Shown: piece by piece, positions 24,401-39,966 of the stretch
How the letters are laid out: every line of letters begins with the position of its first letter
Numbering within the stretch: the stretch's first letter is position 1
Assembly: GCA_964247055.1 (NCBI GenBank)
Contig: OZ176053.1
Location: 13,516,001-13,580,000, forward strand
DNA length: 64,000 nucleotides
Direction of reading: 5' to 3'
Origin: Paragordius varius
Lineage: Eukaryota; Nematomorpha
The notes under the pieces: generated by a model
The model's input: the letters and a program-made list of their open reading frames with translations, nothing else
What the model was told of the DNA's origin: nothing
Databases searched by the model: none
Position numbers and translations under genes: made by a program

Positions 24401-27400
24401 ATATCCAATTTTTACAACGATACTTTAAAAATTATGGTATTAAACCAGTCGCATCAATACTCAAGTTAAAAATCCTTAAAAATCGGATATTGGTCACCGG
24501 TGAACAAAATTATTTTTTATACATTCTCTTAGTAATACTACATCAAAATATAGAAATAGTTTGACAAACTCTTTCATATCCGATTTTTACAACGATACTT
24601 TAAAAATTAATGTATTAAACTAGTCGCATCAATACTCAAGTTAAACTTTGTCCTTGAAAATCGGATATTGGTCACCGGTGAACATGATTATTTTTTATAC
24701 ATTTTCTTAGCAAGACTACATCAAAATATAGAGATAGTTTGACAAACTCTTTCATATCCAATTTTTACAACGATACTTTAAATTAATGTATTAGTCGCAT
24801 CAATACTCAAGTTAAATTTTGTCCTTAAAAATGGGATATTGGTCACCGGTGAACAAAACTATTTTTTATACATTCTCTTATTAAGACTACATCAAAATAT
24901 AGAGATAGTTGACCTCTTTCATATCCGATTTTTACAACGATACTTTAAAAATTAATGTATAAAACTAGTCGCATCATTATTCAAGTAAAACTTTGTCCTA
25001 AAAAATCGGATATTGGTCACCGGTGAACAAAACTATTTTTTATACATTCTTTTAGTAAGACTACATCAAAATTTAGAGATAGTTGGAAAAACTCTTTCAT
25101 ATCCGATTTTTACAACGATACTTTAAAAATTAATGTATAAAAGTCGCATAAATACTCAAGTTAAACTTTATCCGTAAAAATCGGATATTAGTCGCCGGTA
25201 AAGAAAATAATTTTTTATACATTCTCTTAATAGGACTACATCAAAATATAGAGATAGTTTGACAAACTCTTTCATATCCGATTTTTACAACGATACTTTA
25301 AATTAATGTATTAGTCGCATCAATACTCAAGTTAAACTTTGTCCTTAAAAATCGAATATTGGTCACCAATGAACAAAATTATTTTTTATACATTTTCTTA
25401 GCAAGACTACATCAAAATATAGAGATAGTTTGACAAACTCTTTCATATCCGATTTTTACAACGATACTTTAAAAATTAATGTATAAAACTAGTCGCATCA
25501 ATACTAAAGTTAAACTTTATCCTTAAAAATCGGATATTGGTCACCGGTGAACAAAATTATTTTTTATACATTCTCTTATTAAGACTCCATCAAAATATAG
25601 AAATAGATTGACAAACTCTTTCATATCCGATTTTTACAACGATACTTTAAAAATTAATGTATTAAACTAGTCGCATCAATACTCAAGTTAAACTTTATCC
25701 GTAAAAATCGGATATTGGTCACCGGTGAACAAAATAATTTTTTATACATTCTCTTAGTAAGACTACATCAAAATATAGAGATAGTTTGACAAACTCTTTC
25801 ATATCCAATTTTTACAACGATACTTTAAAAGTTATGGTATTAAACCAGTCGCATCAATACTCAAGTTAATTGTCCTTAAAAATCGGATATTGGTCACCGG
25901 TGAACAAAATTATTTTTTATACATTCTCTTAGTAAGACTACATCAAAATATAGAGATCGTTTGACCTCTTTCAAATCCGATTTTTACAACGATACTTTAA
26001 AAATTAATGTATAAAACTAGTCGCATAAATACTCAAGTTTAACTTTGTCCTTAAAAATCGGATATTGGTCACCGGTGAACAAAATTATTTTTTATACATT
26101 CTCTTAGTAAGACTACATCAAAATATAGAGATAGTTTGACAAACTCTTTCATATCCGATTTTTACAACGATACTTTAAAAATTATGGTATTAAACCAGTC
26201 GCATCAATACTCAAGTTAAAAATCCTTAAAAATCGGATATTGGTCACCGGTGAACAAAATTATTTTTTATACATTCTCTTAGTAATACTACATCAAAATA
26301 TAGAAATAGTTTGACAAACTCTTTCATATCCGATTTTTACAACGATACTTTAAAAATTAATGTATTAAACTAGTCGCATCAATACTCAAGTCAAACTTTG
26401 TCCTTAAAAATCGGATATTGGTCACCGGTGAACATGATTATTTTTTATACATTTTCTTAGCAAGACTACATCAAAATATAGAGATAGTTTGACAAACTCT
26501 TTCATATCCGATTTTTACAACGATACTTTAAATTAATGTATTAGTCGCATCAATACTCAAGTTAAATTTTGTCCTTAAAAATGGGATATTGGTCACCGGT
26601 GAACAAAACTATTTTTTATACATTCTCTTATTAAGACTACATCAAAATATAGAGATAGTTTGACAAACTCTTTCATATCCGATTTTTACAACGATACTTT
26701 AAAAATTAATGTATAAAACTAGTCGCATCAATACTAAAGTTAAACTTTATCCTTAAAAATCGGATATTGGTCACCGGTGAACAAAATTATTTTTTATACA
26801 TTCTCTTAGTAAGACTCCATCAAAATATAGAAATAGTTTGACAAACTCTTTCATATCCGATTTTTACAACGATACTTTAAAAATTAATGTATTAAACTAG
26901 TCGCATCAATACTCAAGTTAAACTTTATCCGTAAAAATCGGATATTGGTCACCGGTGAACAAAATGATTTTTTATACATTCTCTTAGTAAGACTACATCA
27001 AAATATAGAGATAGTTTGACAAACTCTTTCATATCCAATTTTTACAACGATACTTTAAAAGTTATGGTAATTAAACCAGTCGCATCAATACTCAAGTTAA
27101 TTGTCCTTAAAAATCGGATATTGGTCACCGGTGAACAAAATTATTTTTTATACATTCTCTTAGTAAGACTACATCAAAATATAGAGATAGTTTGACCTCT
27201 TTCAAATCCGATTTTTACAACGATACTTTAAAAATTAATGTATAAAACTAGTCGCATAAATACTCAAGTTAAACTTTGTCCTTAAAAATCGGATATTCGT
27301 CACCGGTGAACAAAATTATTTTTTATACATTCTCTTAGTAAGACTACATCAAAATATAGAGATAATTTGACAAACTCTTTCATATCCGATTTTTACAACG

Positions 27401-30400
27401 ATACTTTAAAAATTAATGTATAAAACTAGTCGCATCAATACTAAAGTTAAACTTTATCCTTAAAAATCGGATATTGGTCACCGGTGAACAAAATTATTTT
27501 TTATACATTCTCTTAGTAAGACTCCATCAAAATATAGAAATAGTTTGACAAACTCTTTCATATCCGATTTTTACAACGATACTTTATGTATTAAACTAGT
27601 CGCATCAATACTCAAGTTAAACTTTGTCCTTAAAAATCGGATATTGGTCACCGGTGAACAAAATTATTTTTTATACATTCTCTTAGCAAGACTAGATCAA
27701 AATATAGAGATAGTTTGACAAACTCTTTAATATCCGATTTTTACAACGATACTTTAAAAATTAATGTATAAAACTAGTCGCATCAATACTCAAGTTAAAC
27801 TTTATCCGTAAAGATCGGATATTGGTCACCGGTGAACATGATTATTTTTTATACATTTTCTTAGCAAGACTACATCAAAATATAGAGATAGTTTGACAAA
27901 CTCTTTCATATCCGATTTTTACAACGATACTTTAAATTAATGTATAAAACTAGTCGCATCAATACTCAAGTTAAATTTTGTCCTTAAAAATGGGATATTG
28001 GTCCCCGGTGAACAAAACTATTTTTTATACATTCTCTTATTAAGACTACATCAAAATATAGAGATAGTTTGACCTCTTTCATATCCGATTTTTACAACGA
28101 TACTTTAAAAATTAATGTATAAAACTAGTCGCATCAATATTCAAGTAAAACTTTGTCCTAAAAAATCGGATATTGGTCACCGGTGAACAAAACTATTTTT
28201 TATACATTCTTTTAGTAAGACTACATCAAAATATAGCGATAGTTTGATAAACTCTTTCATATCCGATTTTTACAACGATACTTTAAAAATTAATGTATTA
28301 AACTAGTCGCATCAATACTCAAGTTAAACTTTATCCGTAAAAATCGGATATTGGTCACCGGTGAACAAAATAATTTTTTATACATTCTCTTAGTAAGACT
28401 ACATCAAAATATAGAGATAGTTTGACAAACTCTTTCATATCCAATTTTTACAACGATACTTTAAAAATTATGGTATTAAACCAGTCGCATCAATACTCAA
28501 GTTAAAAATCCTTAAAAATCGGATATTGGTCACCGGTGAACAAAATTATTTTTTATACATTCTCTTAGTAATACTACATCAAAATATAGAAATAGTTTGA
28601 CAAACTCTTTCATATCCGATTTTTACAACGATACTTTAAAAATTAATGTATTAAACTAGTCGCATCAATACTCAAGTTAAACTTTGTCCTTAAAAATCGG
28701 ATATTGGTCACCGGTGAACATGATTATTTTTTATACATTTTCTTAGCAAGACTACATCAAAATATAGAGATAGTTTGACAAACTCTTTCATATCCGATTT
28801 TTACAACGATACTTTAAATTAATGTATTAGTCGCATCAATACTCAAGTTAAATTTTGTCCTTAAAAATGGGATATTGGTCACCGGTGAACAAAACTATTT
28901 TTTATACATTCTCTTATTAAGACTACATCAAAATATAGAGATAGTTGACCTCTTTCATATCCGATTTTTACAACGATACTTTAAAAATTAATGTATAAAA
29001 CTAGTCGCATCAATATTCAAGTAAAACTTTGTCCTAAAAAATCGGATATTGGTCACCGGTGAACAAAACTATTTTTTATACATTCTTTTAGTAAGACTAC
29101 ATCAAAATTTAGAGATAGTTGGAAAAACTCTTTCATATCCGATTTTTACAACGATACTTTAAAAATTAATGTATAAAACTAGTCGCATAAATACTCAAGT
29201 TAAACTTTATCCGTAAAAATCGGATATTAGTCGCCGGTAAAGAAAATAATTTTTTATACATTCTCTTAATAGGACTACATCAAAATATAGAGATAGTTTG
29301 ACAAACTCTTTCATATCCGATTTTTACAACGATACTTTAAATTAATGTATTAGTCGCATCAATACTCAAGTTAAACTTTGTCCTTAAAAATCGAATATTG
29401 GTCACCAATGAACAAAATTATTTTTTATACATTTTCTTAGCAAGACTACATCAAAATATAGAGATAGTTTGACAAACTCTTTCATATCCGATTTTTACAA
29501 CGATACTTTAAAAATTAATGTATACAACTAGTCGCATCAATACTAAAGTTAAACTTTATCCTTAAAAATCGGATATTGGTCACCGGTGAACAAAATTATT
29601 TTTTATACATTCTCTTATTAAGACTCCATCAAAATATAGAAATAGATTGACAAACTCTTTCATATCCGATTTTTACAACGATACTTTAAAAATTAATGTA
29701 TTAAACTAGTCGCATCAATACTCAAGTTAAACTTTATCCGTAAAAATCGGATATTGGTCACCGGTGAACAAAATAATTTTTTATACATTCTCTTAGTAAG
29801 ACTACATCAAAATATAGAGATAGTTTGACAAACTCTTTCATATCCAATTTTTACAACGATACTTTAAAAGTTATGGTATTAAACCAGTCGCATCAATACT
29901 CAAGTTAATTGTCCTTAAAAATCGGATATTGGTCACCGGTGAACAAAATTATTTTTTATACATTCTCTTAGTAAGACTACATCAAAATATAGAGATCGTT
30001 TGACCTCTTTCAAATCCGATTTTTACAACGATACTTTAAAAATTAATGTATAAAACTAGTCGCATAAATACTCAAGTTTAACTTTGTCCTTAAAAATCGG
30101 ATATTGGTCACCGGTGAACAAAATTATTTTTTATACATTCTCTTAGTAAGACTACATCAAAATATAGAGATAGTTTGACAAACTCTTTCATATCCGATTT
30201 TTACAACGATACTTTAAAAATTAATGTATAAAACTAGTCGCATCAATACTCAAGTTAAACTTTATCCGTAAAAATCTGATATTGGTCACCGGTGAACATG
30301 ATTATTTTTTATACATTTTCTTAGCAAGACTACATCAAAATATAGAGATAGTTTGACAAACTCTTTCATATCCGATTTTTACAACGATACTTTAAATTAA

Positions 30401-33400
30401 TGTATAAAACTAGTCGCATCAATACTCAAGTTAAATTTTGTCCTTAAAAATGGGATATTGGTCACCGGTGAACAAAACTATTTTTTATACATTCTCTTAT
30501 TAAGACTACATCAAAATATAGAGATAGTTTGACCTCTTTCATATCCGATTTTTACAACGATACTTTAAAAATTATGGTATTAAACCAGTCGCATCAATAC
30601 TCAAGTTAAAAATCCTTAAAAATCGGATATTGGTCACCGGTGAACAAAATTATTTTTTATACATTCTCTTAGTAATACTACATCAAAATATAGAAATAGT
30701 TTGACAAACTCTTTCATATCCGATTTTTACAACGATACTTTAAAAATTAATGTATTAAACTAGTCGCATCAATACTCAAGTCAAACTTTGTCCTTAAAAA
30801 TCGGATATTGGTCACCGGTGAACATGATTATTTTTTATACATTTTCTTAGCAAGACTACATCAAAATATAGAGATAGTTTGACAAACTCTTTCATATCCG
30901 ATTTTTACAACGATACTTTAAAAATTAATGTATAAAACTAGTCGCATCAATACTCAAGTTAAACTTTGTCCTTAAAAATCGAATATTGGTCACCAATGAA
31001 CAAAATTATTTTTATACATTTTCTTAGCAAGACTACATCAAAATATAGAGATAGTTTGACAAACTCTTTCATATCCGATTTTTACAACGATACTTTAAAA
31101 ATTAATGTATAAAACTAGTCGCATCAATACTAAAGTTAAACTTTATCCTTAAAAATCGGATATTGGTCACCGGTGAACAAAATTATTTTTTATACATTCT
31201 CTTAGTAAGACTCCATCAAAATATAGAAATAGTTTGACAAACTCTTTCATATCCGATTTTTACAACGATACTTTAAAAATTAATGTATTAAACTAGTCGC
31301 ATCAATACTCAAGTTAAACTTTATCCGTAAAAATCGGATATTGGTCACCGGTGAACAAAATGATTTTTTATACATTCTCTTAGTAAGACTACATCAAAAT
31401 ATAGAGATAGTTTGACAAACTCTTTCATATCCAATTTTTACAACGATACTTTAAAAGTTATGGTAATTAAACCAGTCGCATCAATACTCAAGTTAATTGT
31501 CCTTAAAAATCGGATATTGGTCACCGGTGAACAAAATTATTTTTTATACATTCTCTTAGTAAGACTACATCAAAATATAGAGATAGTTTGACCTCTTTCA
31601 AATCCGATTTTTACAACGATACTTTAAAAATTAATGTATAAAACTAGTCGCATAAATACTCAAGTTAAACTTTGTCCTTAAAAATCGGATATTCGTCACC
31701 GGTGAACAAAATTATTTTTTATACATTCTCTTAGTAAGACTACATCAAAATATAGAGATAATTTGACAAACTCTTTCATATCCGATTTTTACAACGATAC
31801 TTTAAAAATTAATGTATAAAACTAGTCGCATCAATACTAAAGTTAAACTTTATCCTTAAAAATCGGATATTGGTCACCGGTGAACAAAATTATTTTTTAT
31901 ACATTCTCTTAGTAAGACTCCATCAAAATATAGAAATAGTTTGACAAACTCTTTCATATCCGATTTTTACAACGATACTTTATGTATTAAACTAGTCGCA
32001 TCAATACTCAAGTTAAACTTTGTCCTTAAAAATCGGATATTGGTCACCGGTGAACAAAATTATTTTTTATACATTCTCTTAGCAAGACTAGATCAAAATA
32101 TAGAGATAGTTTGACAAACTCTTTAATATCCGATTTTTACAACGATACTTTAAAAATTAATGTATAAAACTAGTCGCATCAATACTCAAGTTAAACTTTA
32201 TCCGTAAAGATCGGATATTGGTCACCGGTGAACATGATTATTTTTTATACATTTTCTTAGCAAGACTACATCAAAATATAGAGATAGTTTGACAAACTCT
32301 TTCATATCCGATTTTTACAACGATACTTTAAATTAATGTATAAAACTAGTCGCATCAATACTCAAGTTAAATTTTGTCCTTAAAAATGGGATATTGGTCC
32401 CCGGTGAACAAAACTATTTTTTATACATTCTCTTATTAAGACTACATCAAAATATAGAGATAGTTTGACCTCTTTCATATCCGATTTTTACAACGATACT
32501 TTAAAAATTAATGTATAAAACTAGTCGCATCAATATTCAAGTAAAACTTTGTCCTAAAAAATCGGATATTGGTCACCGGTGAACAAAACTATTTTTTATA
32601 CATTCTTTTAGTAAGACTACATCAAAATATAGAGATAGTTTGATAAACTCTTTCATATCCGATTTTTACAACGATACTTTAAAAATTAATGTATTAAACT
32701 AGTCGCATCAATACTCAAGTTAAACTTTATCCGTAAAAATCGGATATTGGTCACCGGTGAACAAAATAATTTTTTATACATTCTCTTAGTAAGACTACAT
32801 CAAAATATAGAGATAGTTTGACAAACTCTTTCATATCCAATTTTTACAACGATACTTCAAAAATTATGGTATTAAACCAGTCGCATCAATACTCAAGTTA
32901 AAAATCCTTAAAAATCGGATATTGGTCACCGGTGAACAAAATTATTTTTTATACATTCTCTTAGTAATACTACATCAAAATATAGAAATAGTTTGACAAA
33001 CTCTTTCATATCCGATTTTTACAACGATACTTTAAAAATTAATGTATTAAACTAGTCGCATCAATACTCAAGTTAAACTTTGTCCTTAAAAATCGGATAT
33101 TGGTCACCGGTGAACATGATTATTTTTTATACATTTTCTTAGCAAGACTACATCAAAATATAGAGATAGTTTGACAAACTCTTTCATATCCGATTTTTAC
33201 AACGATACTTTAAATTAATGTATTAGTCGCATCAATACTCAAGTTAAATTTTGTCCTTAAAAATGGGATATTGGTCACCGGTGAACAAAACTATTTTTTA
33301 TACATTCTCTTATTAAGACTACATCAAAATATAGAGATAGTTGACCTCTTTCATATCCGATTTTTACAACGATACTTTAAAAATTAATGTATAAAACTAG

Positions 33401-33600
33401 TCGCATCAATATTCAAGTAAAACTTTGTCCTAAAAAATCGGATATTGGTCACCGGTGAACAAAACTATTTTTTATACATTCTTTTAGTAAGACTACATCA
33501 AAATTTAGAGATAGTTGGAAAAACTCTTTCATATCCGATTTTTACAACGATACTTTAAAAATTAATGTATAAAACTAGTCGCATAAATACTCAAGTTAAA
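20500..33600 (+). repeat. Long-period HOR series, about 4.04-4.40 kb
   Basis: Rare marks return at long, nearly constant offsets. agtcgcc is at 20,784, 25,190 and 29,229 (4,406 and 4,039 bp). gatcgtttgacc is at 21,556, 25,955 and 29,994 (4,399 and 4,039). atttagagatagttgg is at 25,071, 29,107 and 33,503 (4,036 and 4,396). attcgtcaccgg is at 27,295 and 31,691 (4,396). actttatgtatt is at 23,541, 27,581 and 31,977 (4,040 and 4,396). Period differences of about 360 bp equal two monomers. The extra pair near 30.2-30.5 kb, marked by aaaatctgatatt at 30,269, is shared with 21,831 but missing from the middle copy. Unequal exchange inside a 23-25-monomer HOR explains this. Confidence 0.88.
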
Positions 33601-36600
33601 TTTTGTCCTTAAAAATGGGATATTGGTCCCCGGTGAACAAAACTATTTTTTATACATTCTCTTGGTAAGACTACATCAAAATATAGAGATAGTTTGACAA
33701 ACTCTTTCATATCCGATTTTTACAACGATACTTTAAAAAATAATATATAAAACTAGTCGCATCAATACTCAAGTTAAACTTTGTCCTAAAAAATCGGATA
33801 TTGGTCGCCGGTGAACAAAACTATTTTTTATACATTCTTTTAGTAAGACTACATCAAAATATAGAGATAGTTGGATAAACTCTTTCATATCCGATTTTTA
33901 CAACGATACTTTAAAAATTAATGTATAAAACTAGTCGCATAAATACTCGAGTTAAATTTTGTCCTTAAAAATGGGATATTGGTCCCCGGTGAACAAAACT
34001 ATTTTTTATACATTCTTTTGGTAAGACTACATCAAAATATAGAGATAGTTTGACAAACTCTTTCATATCCGATTTTTACAACGATACTTTAAAAATTAAT
34101 GTATAAAACTAGTCGCATCAATATTCAAGTAAAACTTTGTCCTAAAAAATCGGATATTGGTCACCGGTGAACAAAACTATTTTTTATACATTCTTTTAGT
34201 AAGACTACATCAAAATATAGAGATAGTTTGATAAACTCTTTCATATCCGATTTTTACAACGATACTTTAAAAATTAATGTATTAAACTAGTCGCATCAAT
34301 ACTCAAGTTAAACTTTATCCGTAAAAATCGGATATTGGTCACCGGTGAACAAAATAATTTTTTATACATTCTCTTAGTAAGACTACATCAAAATATAGAG
34401 ATAGTTTGACAAACTCTTTCATATCCAATTTTTACAACGATACTTTAAAAATTATGGTATTAAACCAGTCGCATCAATACTCAAGTTAAAAATCCTTAAA
34501 AATCGGATATTGGTCACCGGTGAACAAAATTATTTTTTATACATTCTCTTAGTAATACTACATCAAAATATAGAAATAGTTTGACAAACTCTTTCAAATC
34601 CGATTTTTACAACGATACTTTAAAAATTAATGTATTAAACTAGTCGCATCAATACTCAAGTTAAACTTTGTCCTTAAAAATCGGATATTGGTCACCGGTG
34701 AACATGATTATTGTTTATACATTTTCTTAGCAAGACTACATCAAAATATAGAGATAGTTTGACAAACTCTTTCATATCCGATTTTTACAACGATACATTA
34801 AATTAATGTATAAAACTAGTCGCATCAATACTCAAGTTAAATTTTGTCCTTAAAAATGGGATATTGGTCCCCGGTGAACAAAACTATTTTTTATACATTC
34901 TCTTATTAAGACTACATCAAAATATAGAGATAGTTTGACCTCTTTCATATCCGATTTTTACAACGATACTTTAAAAATTAATGTATAAAACTAGTCGCAT
35001 CAATATTCAAGTAAAACTTTGTCCTAAAAAATCGGATATTGGTCACCGGTGAACAAAACTATTTTTTATACATTCTTTTAGTAAGACTACATCAAAATAT
35101 AGAGATAGTTTGATAAACTCTTTCATATCCGATTTTTACAACGATACTTTAAAAATTAATGTATTAAACTAGTCGCATCAATACTCAAGTTAAACTTTAT
35201 CCGTAAAAATCGGATATTGGTCACCGGTGAACAAAATAATTTTTTATACATTCTCTTAGTAAGACTACATCAAAATATAGAGATAGTTTGACAAACTCTT
35301 TCATATCCAATTTTTACAACGATACTTTAAAAATTATGGTATTAAACCAGTCGCATCAATACTCAAGTTAAAAATCCCTAAAAATCGGATATTGGTCACC
35401 GGTGAACAAAATTATTTTTTATACATTCTCTTAGTAATACTACATCAAAATATAGAAATAGTTTGACAAACTCTTTCATATCCGATTTTTACAACGATAC
35501 TTTAAAAATTAATGTATTAAACTAGTCGCATCAATACTCAAGTTAAACTTTGTCCTTAAAAATCGGATATTGGTCACCGGTGAACATGATTATTTTTTAT
35601 ACATTTTCTTAGCAAGACTACATCAAAATATAGAGATAGTTTGACAAACTCTTTCATATCCGATTTTTACAACGATACTTTAAATTAATGTATTAGTCGC
35701 ATCAATACTCAAGTTAAATTTTGTCCTTAAAAATGGGATATTGGTCACCGGTGAACAAAACTATTTTTTATACATTCTCTTATTAAGACTACATCAAAAT
35801 ATAGAGATAGTTGACCTCTTTCATATCCGATTTTTACAACGATACTTTAAAAATTAATGTATAAAACTAGTCGCATCAATATTCAAGTAAAACTTTGTCC
35901 TAAAAAATCGGATATTGGTCACCGGTGAACAAAACTATTTTTTATACATTCTTTTAGTAAGACTACATCAAAATTTAGAGATAGTTGGAAAAACTCTTTC
36001 ATATCCGATTTTTACAACGATACTTTAAAAATTAATGTATAAAACTAGTCGCATAAATACTCAAGTTAAATTTTGTCCTTAAAAATGGGATATTGGTCCC
36101 CGGTGAACAAAACTATTTTTTATACATTCTCTTGGTAAGACTACATCAAAATATAGAGATAGTTTGACAAACTCTTTCATATCCGATTTTTACAACGATA
36201 CTTTAAAAAATAATATATAAAACTAGTCGCATCAATACTCAAGTTAAACTTTGTCCTAAAAAATCGGATATTGGTCGCCGGTGAACAAAACTATTTTTTA
36301 TACATTCTTTTAGTAAGACTACATCAAAATATAGAGATAGTTGGATAAACTCTTTCATATCCGATTTTTACAACGATACTTTAAAAATTAATGTATAAAA
36401 CTAGTCGCATAAATACTCGAGTTAAATTTTGTCCTTAAAAATGGGATATTGGTCCCCGGTGAACAAAACTATTTTTTATACATTCTTTTGGTAAGACTAC
36501 ATCAAAATATAGAGATAGTTTGACAAACTCTTTCATATCCGATTTTTACAACGATACTTTAAAAATTAATGTATAAAACTAGTCGCATCAATATTCAAGT

Positions 36601-36915
36601 AAAACTTTGTCCTAAAAAATCGGATATTGGTCACCGGTGAACAAAACTATTTTTTATACATTCTTTTAGTAAGACTACATCAAAATATAGAGATAGTTTG
36701 ATAAACTCTTTCATATCCGATTTTTACAACGATACTTTAAAAATTAATGTATTAAACTAGTCGCATCAATACTCAAGTTAAACTTTATCCGTAAAAATCG
36801 GATATTGGTCACCGGTGAACAAAATAATTTTTTATACATTCTCTTAGTAAGACTACATCAAAATATAGAGATAGTTTGACAAACTCTTTCATATCCAATT
36901 TTTACAACGATACTT
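32221..36915 (+). repeat. 2,470-bp (14-monomer) tandem duplication
   Basis: gtccccggtgaac at 32,397 and 34,867, tgataaactc at 32,641 and 35,111, atttagagatagttgg at 33,503 and 35,973, and aaatactcgagtt at 33,941 and 36,411 all give an offset of 2,470 bp. The first copy is about 32,221-34,690. The second stops near 36,915, where ttatggtattaaacc is replaced by taatgtaaaaaactag. A few single-base differences (cgatacatta, aaatccctaaa, ttgtttatac) are confined to the second copy. Confidence 0.9.
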
Positions 36916-38250
36916 TAAAAATTAATGTAAAAAACTAGTCGTATCAATAAATCGCATCAATACTCAAGTTAAACTTTGTCCTTAAAAATCGGATATTAGT
37001 CGCCGGTAAAGAAAATAATTTTTTATACATTCTCTTAATAGGACTACATCAAAAAATAGAGATAGTTTGACAAACTCTTTCATATCCAATTTTTACAACG
37101 ATACTTTAAAAATTATGGTATTAAACCAGTCGCATCAATACTCAACTTAAACTTTGTCCTTAAAAATCGGATATTGGTCACCGGTGAGCAAAACTATTTT
37201 TTATACGTTCTCTTAGTAAGACTACATCAAAATATAGAGATAGTTTGACAAACTCTTTCATATCCCATTTTTACAACGATACTTTAAAAATTAATGTATA
37301 AAACTAGTCGTATCAATAAATCGTATCAATACTCAAGTTAAACTTTGTCCTTAAAAATCGGATATTGGTCACCGGTGAACAAAATTATTTTTTATACATT
37401 CGCTTAGTAGGATTACATCAAAATATAGAGATAGTTTGGCAAACTCTTTCATATCCGATTTTTACAACGATACTTTAAAAATTAATGTATAAAACTAGTC
37501 GTATCAATAAATCGCATCAATACTCAAGTTAAACTTTGTCCTTAAAAATCGGATATTGGTCACCGATGAACAAAATTATTTTTTATATATTCTCTTAGTC
37601 GGACTACATCAAAATATAGAGATAGTTTGGCAAACTCTTTCATATCCGATTTTTACAACGATACTTTAAAAATTAATGTATAAAACTAGTCGCATCAATA
37701 CTCAAGTTAAACTTTGTCCTTAAAAATCGGATTTTGGTCACCGGTGAACAAAATTATTTTTTATACATTCTCTTAGTAAGACTGCATCAAAATATAGAGA
37801 CCGTTTGTCAAACTCTTTCATATCCGATTTTTACAACGATACTTTAAAAATTAATGTATAAAACTAGTCGTATCAATACTCAAGTTAAACTTTGTCCTTA
37901 AAAATCGAATATTGGTCACCAATGAACAAAATTATTTTTTATTCATTCTCTTAGTAAGACTACATCAAAATATAGAGATAGTTTGACAAACTCTTTAATA
38001 TCCGATTTTTCCAACGATACTTTAAAAATTAATGTATAAAACTAGTCGCATCAATTATCAAGTTAAACTTTGTCCTTAAAAATCGGATATTGGTCACCGG
38101 TGAACAAAATAATTTTTTATACATTCTCTTAGTAAGAGTGCATCAAAATATAGAGACCGTTTGGCAAACTCTTTCATATCCGATTTTTACAAAGATACTT
38201 TAAAAATTAATGTATAAAACTAGTCGCATCAATACTCAAGTTAAACTTTG
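36910..38250 (+). repeat. 1.3-kb segment repeated at +3,057 bp, copy 1
   Basis: The marks catcaaaaaatagag (run starts 37,051), tacgttctc (37,204), tatatattctcttagtcgg (37,584), attcattctc (37,941) and gagaccgtttggc occur here and again 3,056-3,057 bp later. Two or three monomers here carry the 13-bp duplication in the form ending aaatcgc. The aagagtgcatcaaaatatagagaccg type repeats again locally near 38.3 and 38.7 kb. Confidence 0.88.
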
Positions 38251-39966
38251 TCCTTAAAAATCGGATATTGGTCACCGGTGAACAAAATAATTTTTTATAC
38301 ATTCTCTTAGTAAGAGTGCATCAAAATATAGAGACCGTTTGGCAAACTCTTTCATATCCGATTTTTACAACGATACTTTAAAAATTAATGTATAAAACTA
38401 GTCGCATCAATACTCAAGTTAAACTTTGTCCTTAAAAATCGGATATTGGTCACCGGTGAACAAAATTATTTTTTATACATTCTCTTAGTAGGACTACATC
38501 AAAATATAGAGATAGTTTGGTAAACTCTTTCATATCCGATTTTTACAACGATACTTAAAAATTAATGTATAAAACTAGTCGTATCAATACTCAAGTTAAA
38601 CTTTGTCCTTAAAAATCGGATATTGGTCACCGGTGAACAAAATAATTTTTTATACATTCTCTTAGTAAGAGTGCATCAAAATATAGAGACCGTTTGGCAA
38701 ACTCTTTCATATCCGATTTTTACAACGTTACTTTAAAAATTAATGTATAAAACTAGTCGCATCAACACTCAAGTTAAACTTTGTCCTTTAAAATCGAATA
38801 TTAGTCACCAGTGAACAAAACTATTTTTTATACATTCACTTAGTAAGACTACATCAAAATATAGAGATAGTTTGACAAACTTTTTCATATCCGATTTTTA
38901 CAACGATACTTTAAAAATTAATGTATAAAACTAGTCGCATCAATATTCAAGTTAAATTTTGTCCTTAAAAATGGGATATTGGTCACCGGTGAACAAAACT
39001 ATTTTTATACATTCTCTTAGTAAAACTACATCAAAATATAGAGATAGTTTGACAAACTTTTTCATATCCGATTTTTACAACGATACTTTAAAAATTAATG
39101 TATAAAACTAGTCGCATCAATATTCAAGTTAAATTTTGTCCTTAAAAATGGGATATTGGTCACCGATGAACAAAATTATTTTTTATATATTCTCTTAGTC
39201 GGACTACATCAAAATATAGAGATAGTTTGACAAACTCTTTAATATCCGATTTTTACAACGATACATTAAATTAATGTATAAAACTAGTCGCATCAATACT
39301 CAAGTTAAATTTTGTCCTTAAAAATGGGATATTGGTCACCGGTGAACAAAACTATTTTTTATACATTCTCTTATTAAGACTACATCAAAATATAGAGATA
39401 GTTGACCTCTTTCATATCCGATTTTTACAACGATACTTTAAAAATTAATGTATAAAACTAGTCGCATCAATATTCAAGTAAAACTTTGTCCTAAAAAATC
39501 GGATATTGGTCACCGGTGAACAAAACTATTTTTTATACATTCTTTTAGTAAGACTACATCAAAATATAGAGATAGTTGGATAAACTCTTTCATATCCGAT
39601 TTTTACAACGATACTTTAAAAATTAATGTATAAAACTAGTCGCATAAATACTCAAGTTAAATTTTGTCCTTAAAAATGGGATATTGGTCCCCGGTGAACA
39701 AAACTATTTTTTATACATTCTCTTGGTAAGACTACATCAAAATATAGAGATAGTTTGACAAACTCTTTCATATCCGATTTTTACAACGATACTTTAAAAA
39801 TTAATATATAAAACTAGTCGCATCAATACTCAAGTTAAACTTTGTCCTAAAAAATCGGATATTGGTCACCGGTGAACAAAACTATTTTTTATACATTCTT
39901 TTAGTAAGACTACATCAAAATATAGAGATAATTTGATAAACTCTTTCATATCCGATTTTTACAACG
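38251..39966 (+). repeat. Satellite 2 mosaic between the 3,057-bp copies
   Basis: This stretch mixes monomers with gagaccgtttggc, gtcctttaaaatcgaatattag and tgggatatt marks, and returns to the gtcctaaaaaatcgg types also present at 33-36 kb. I see no clean period and no non-satellite sequence. Confidence 0.75.
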
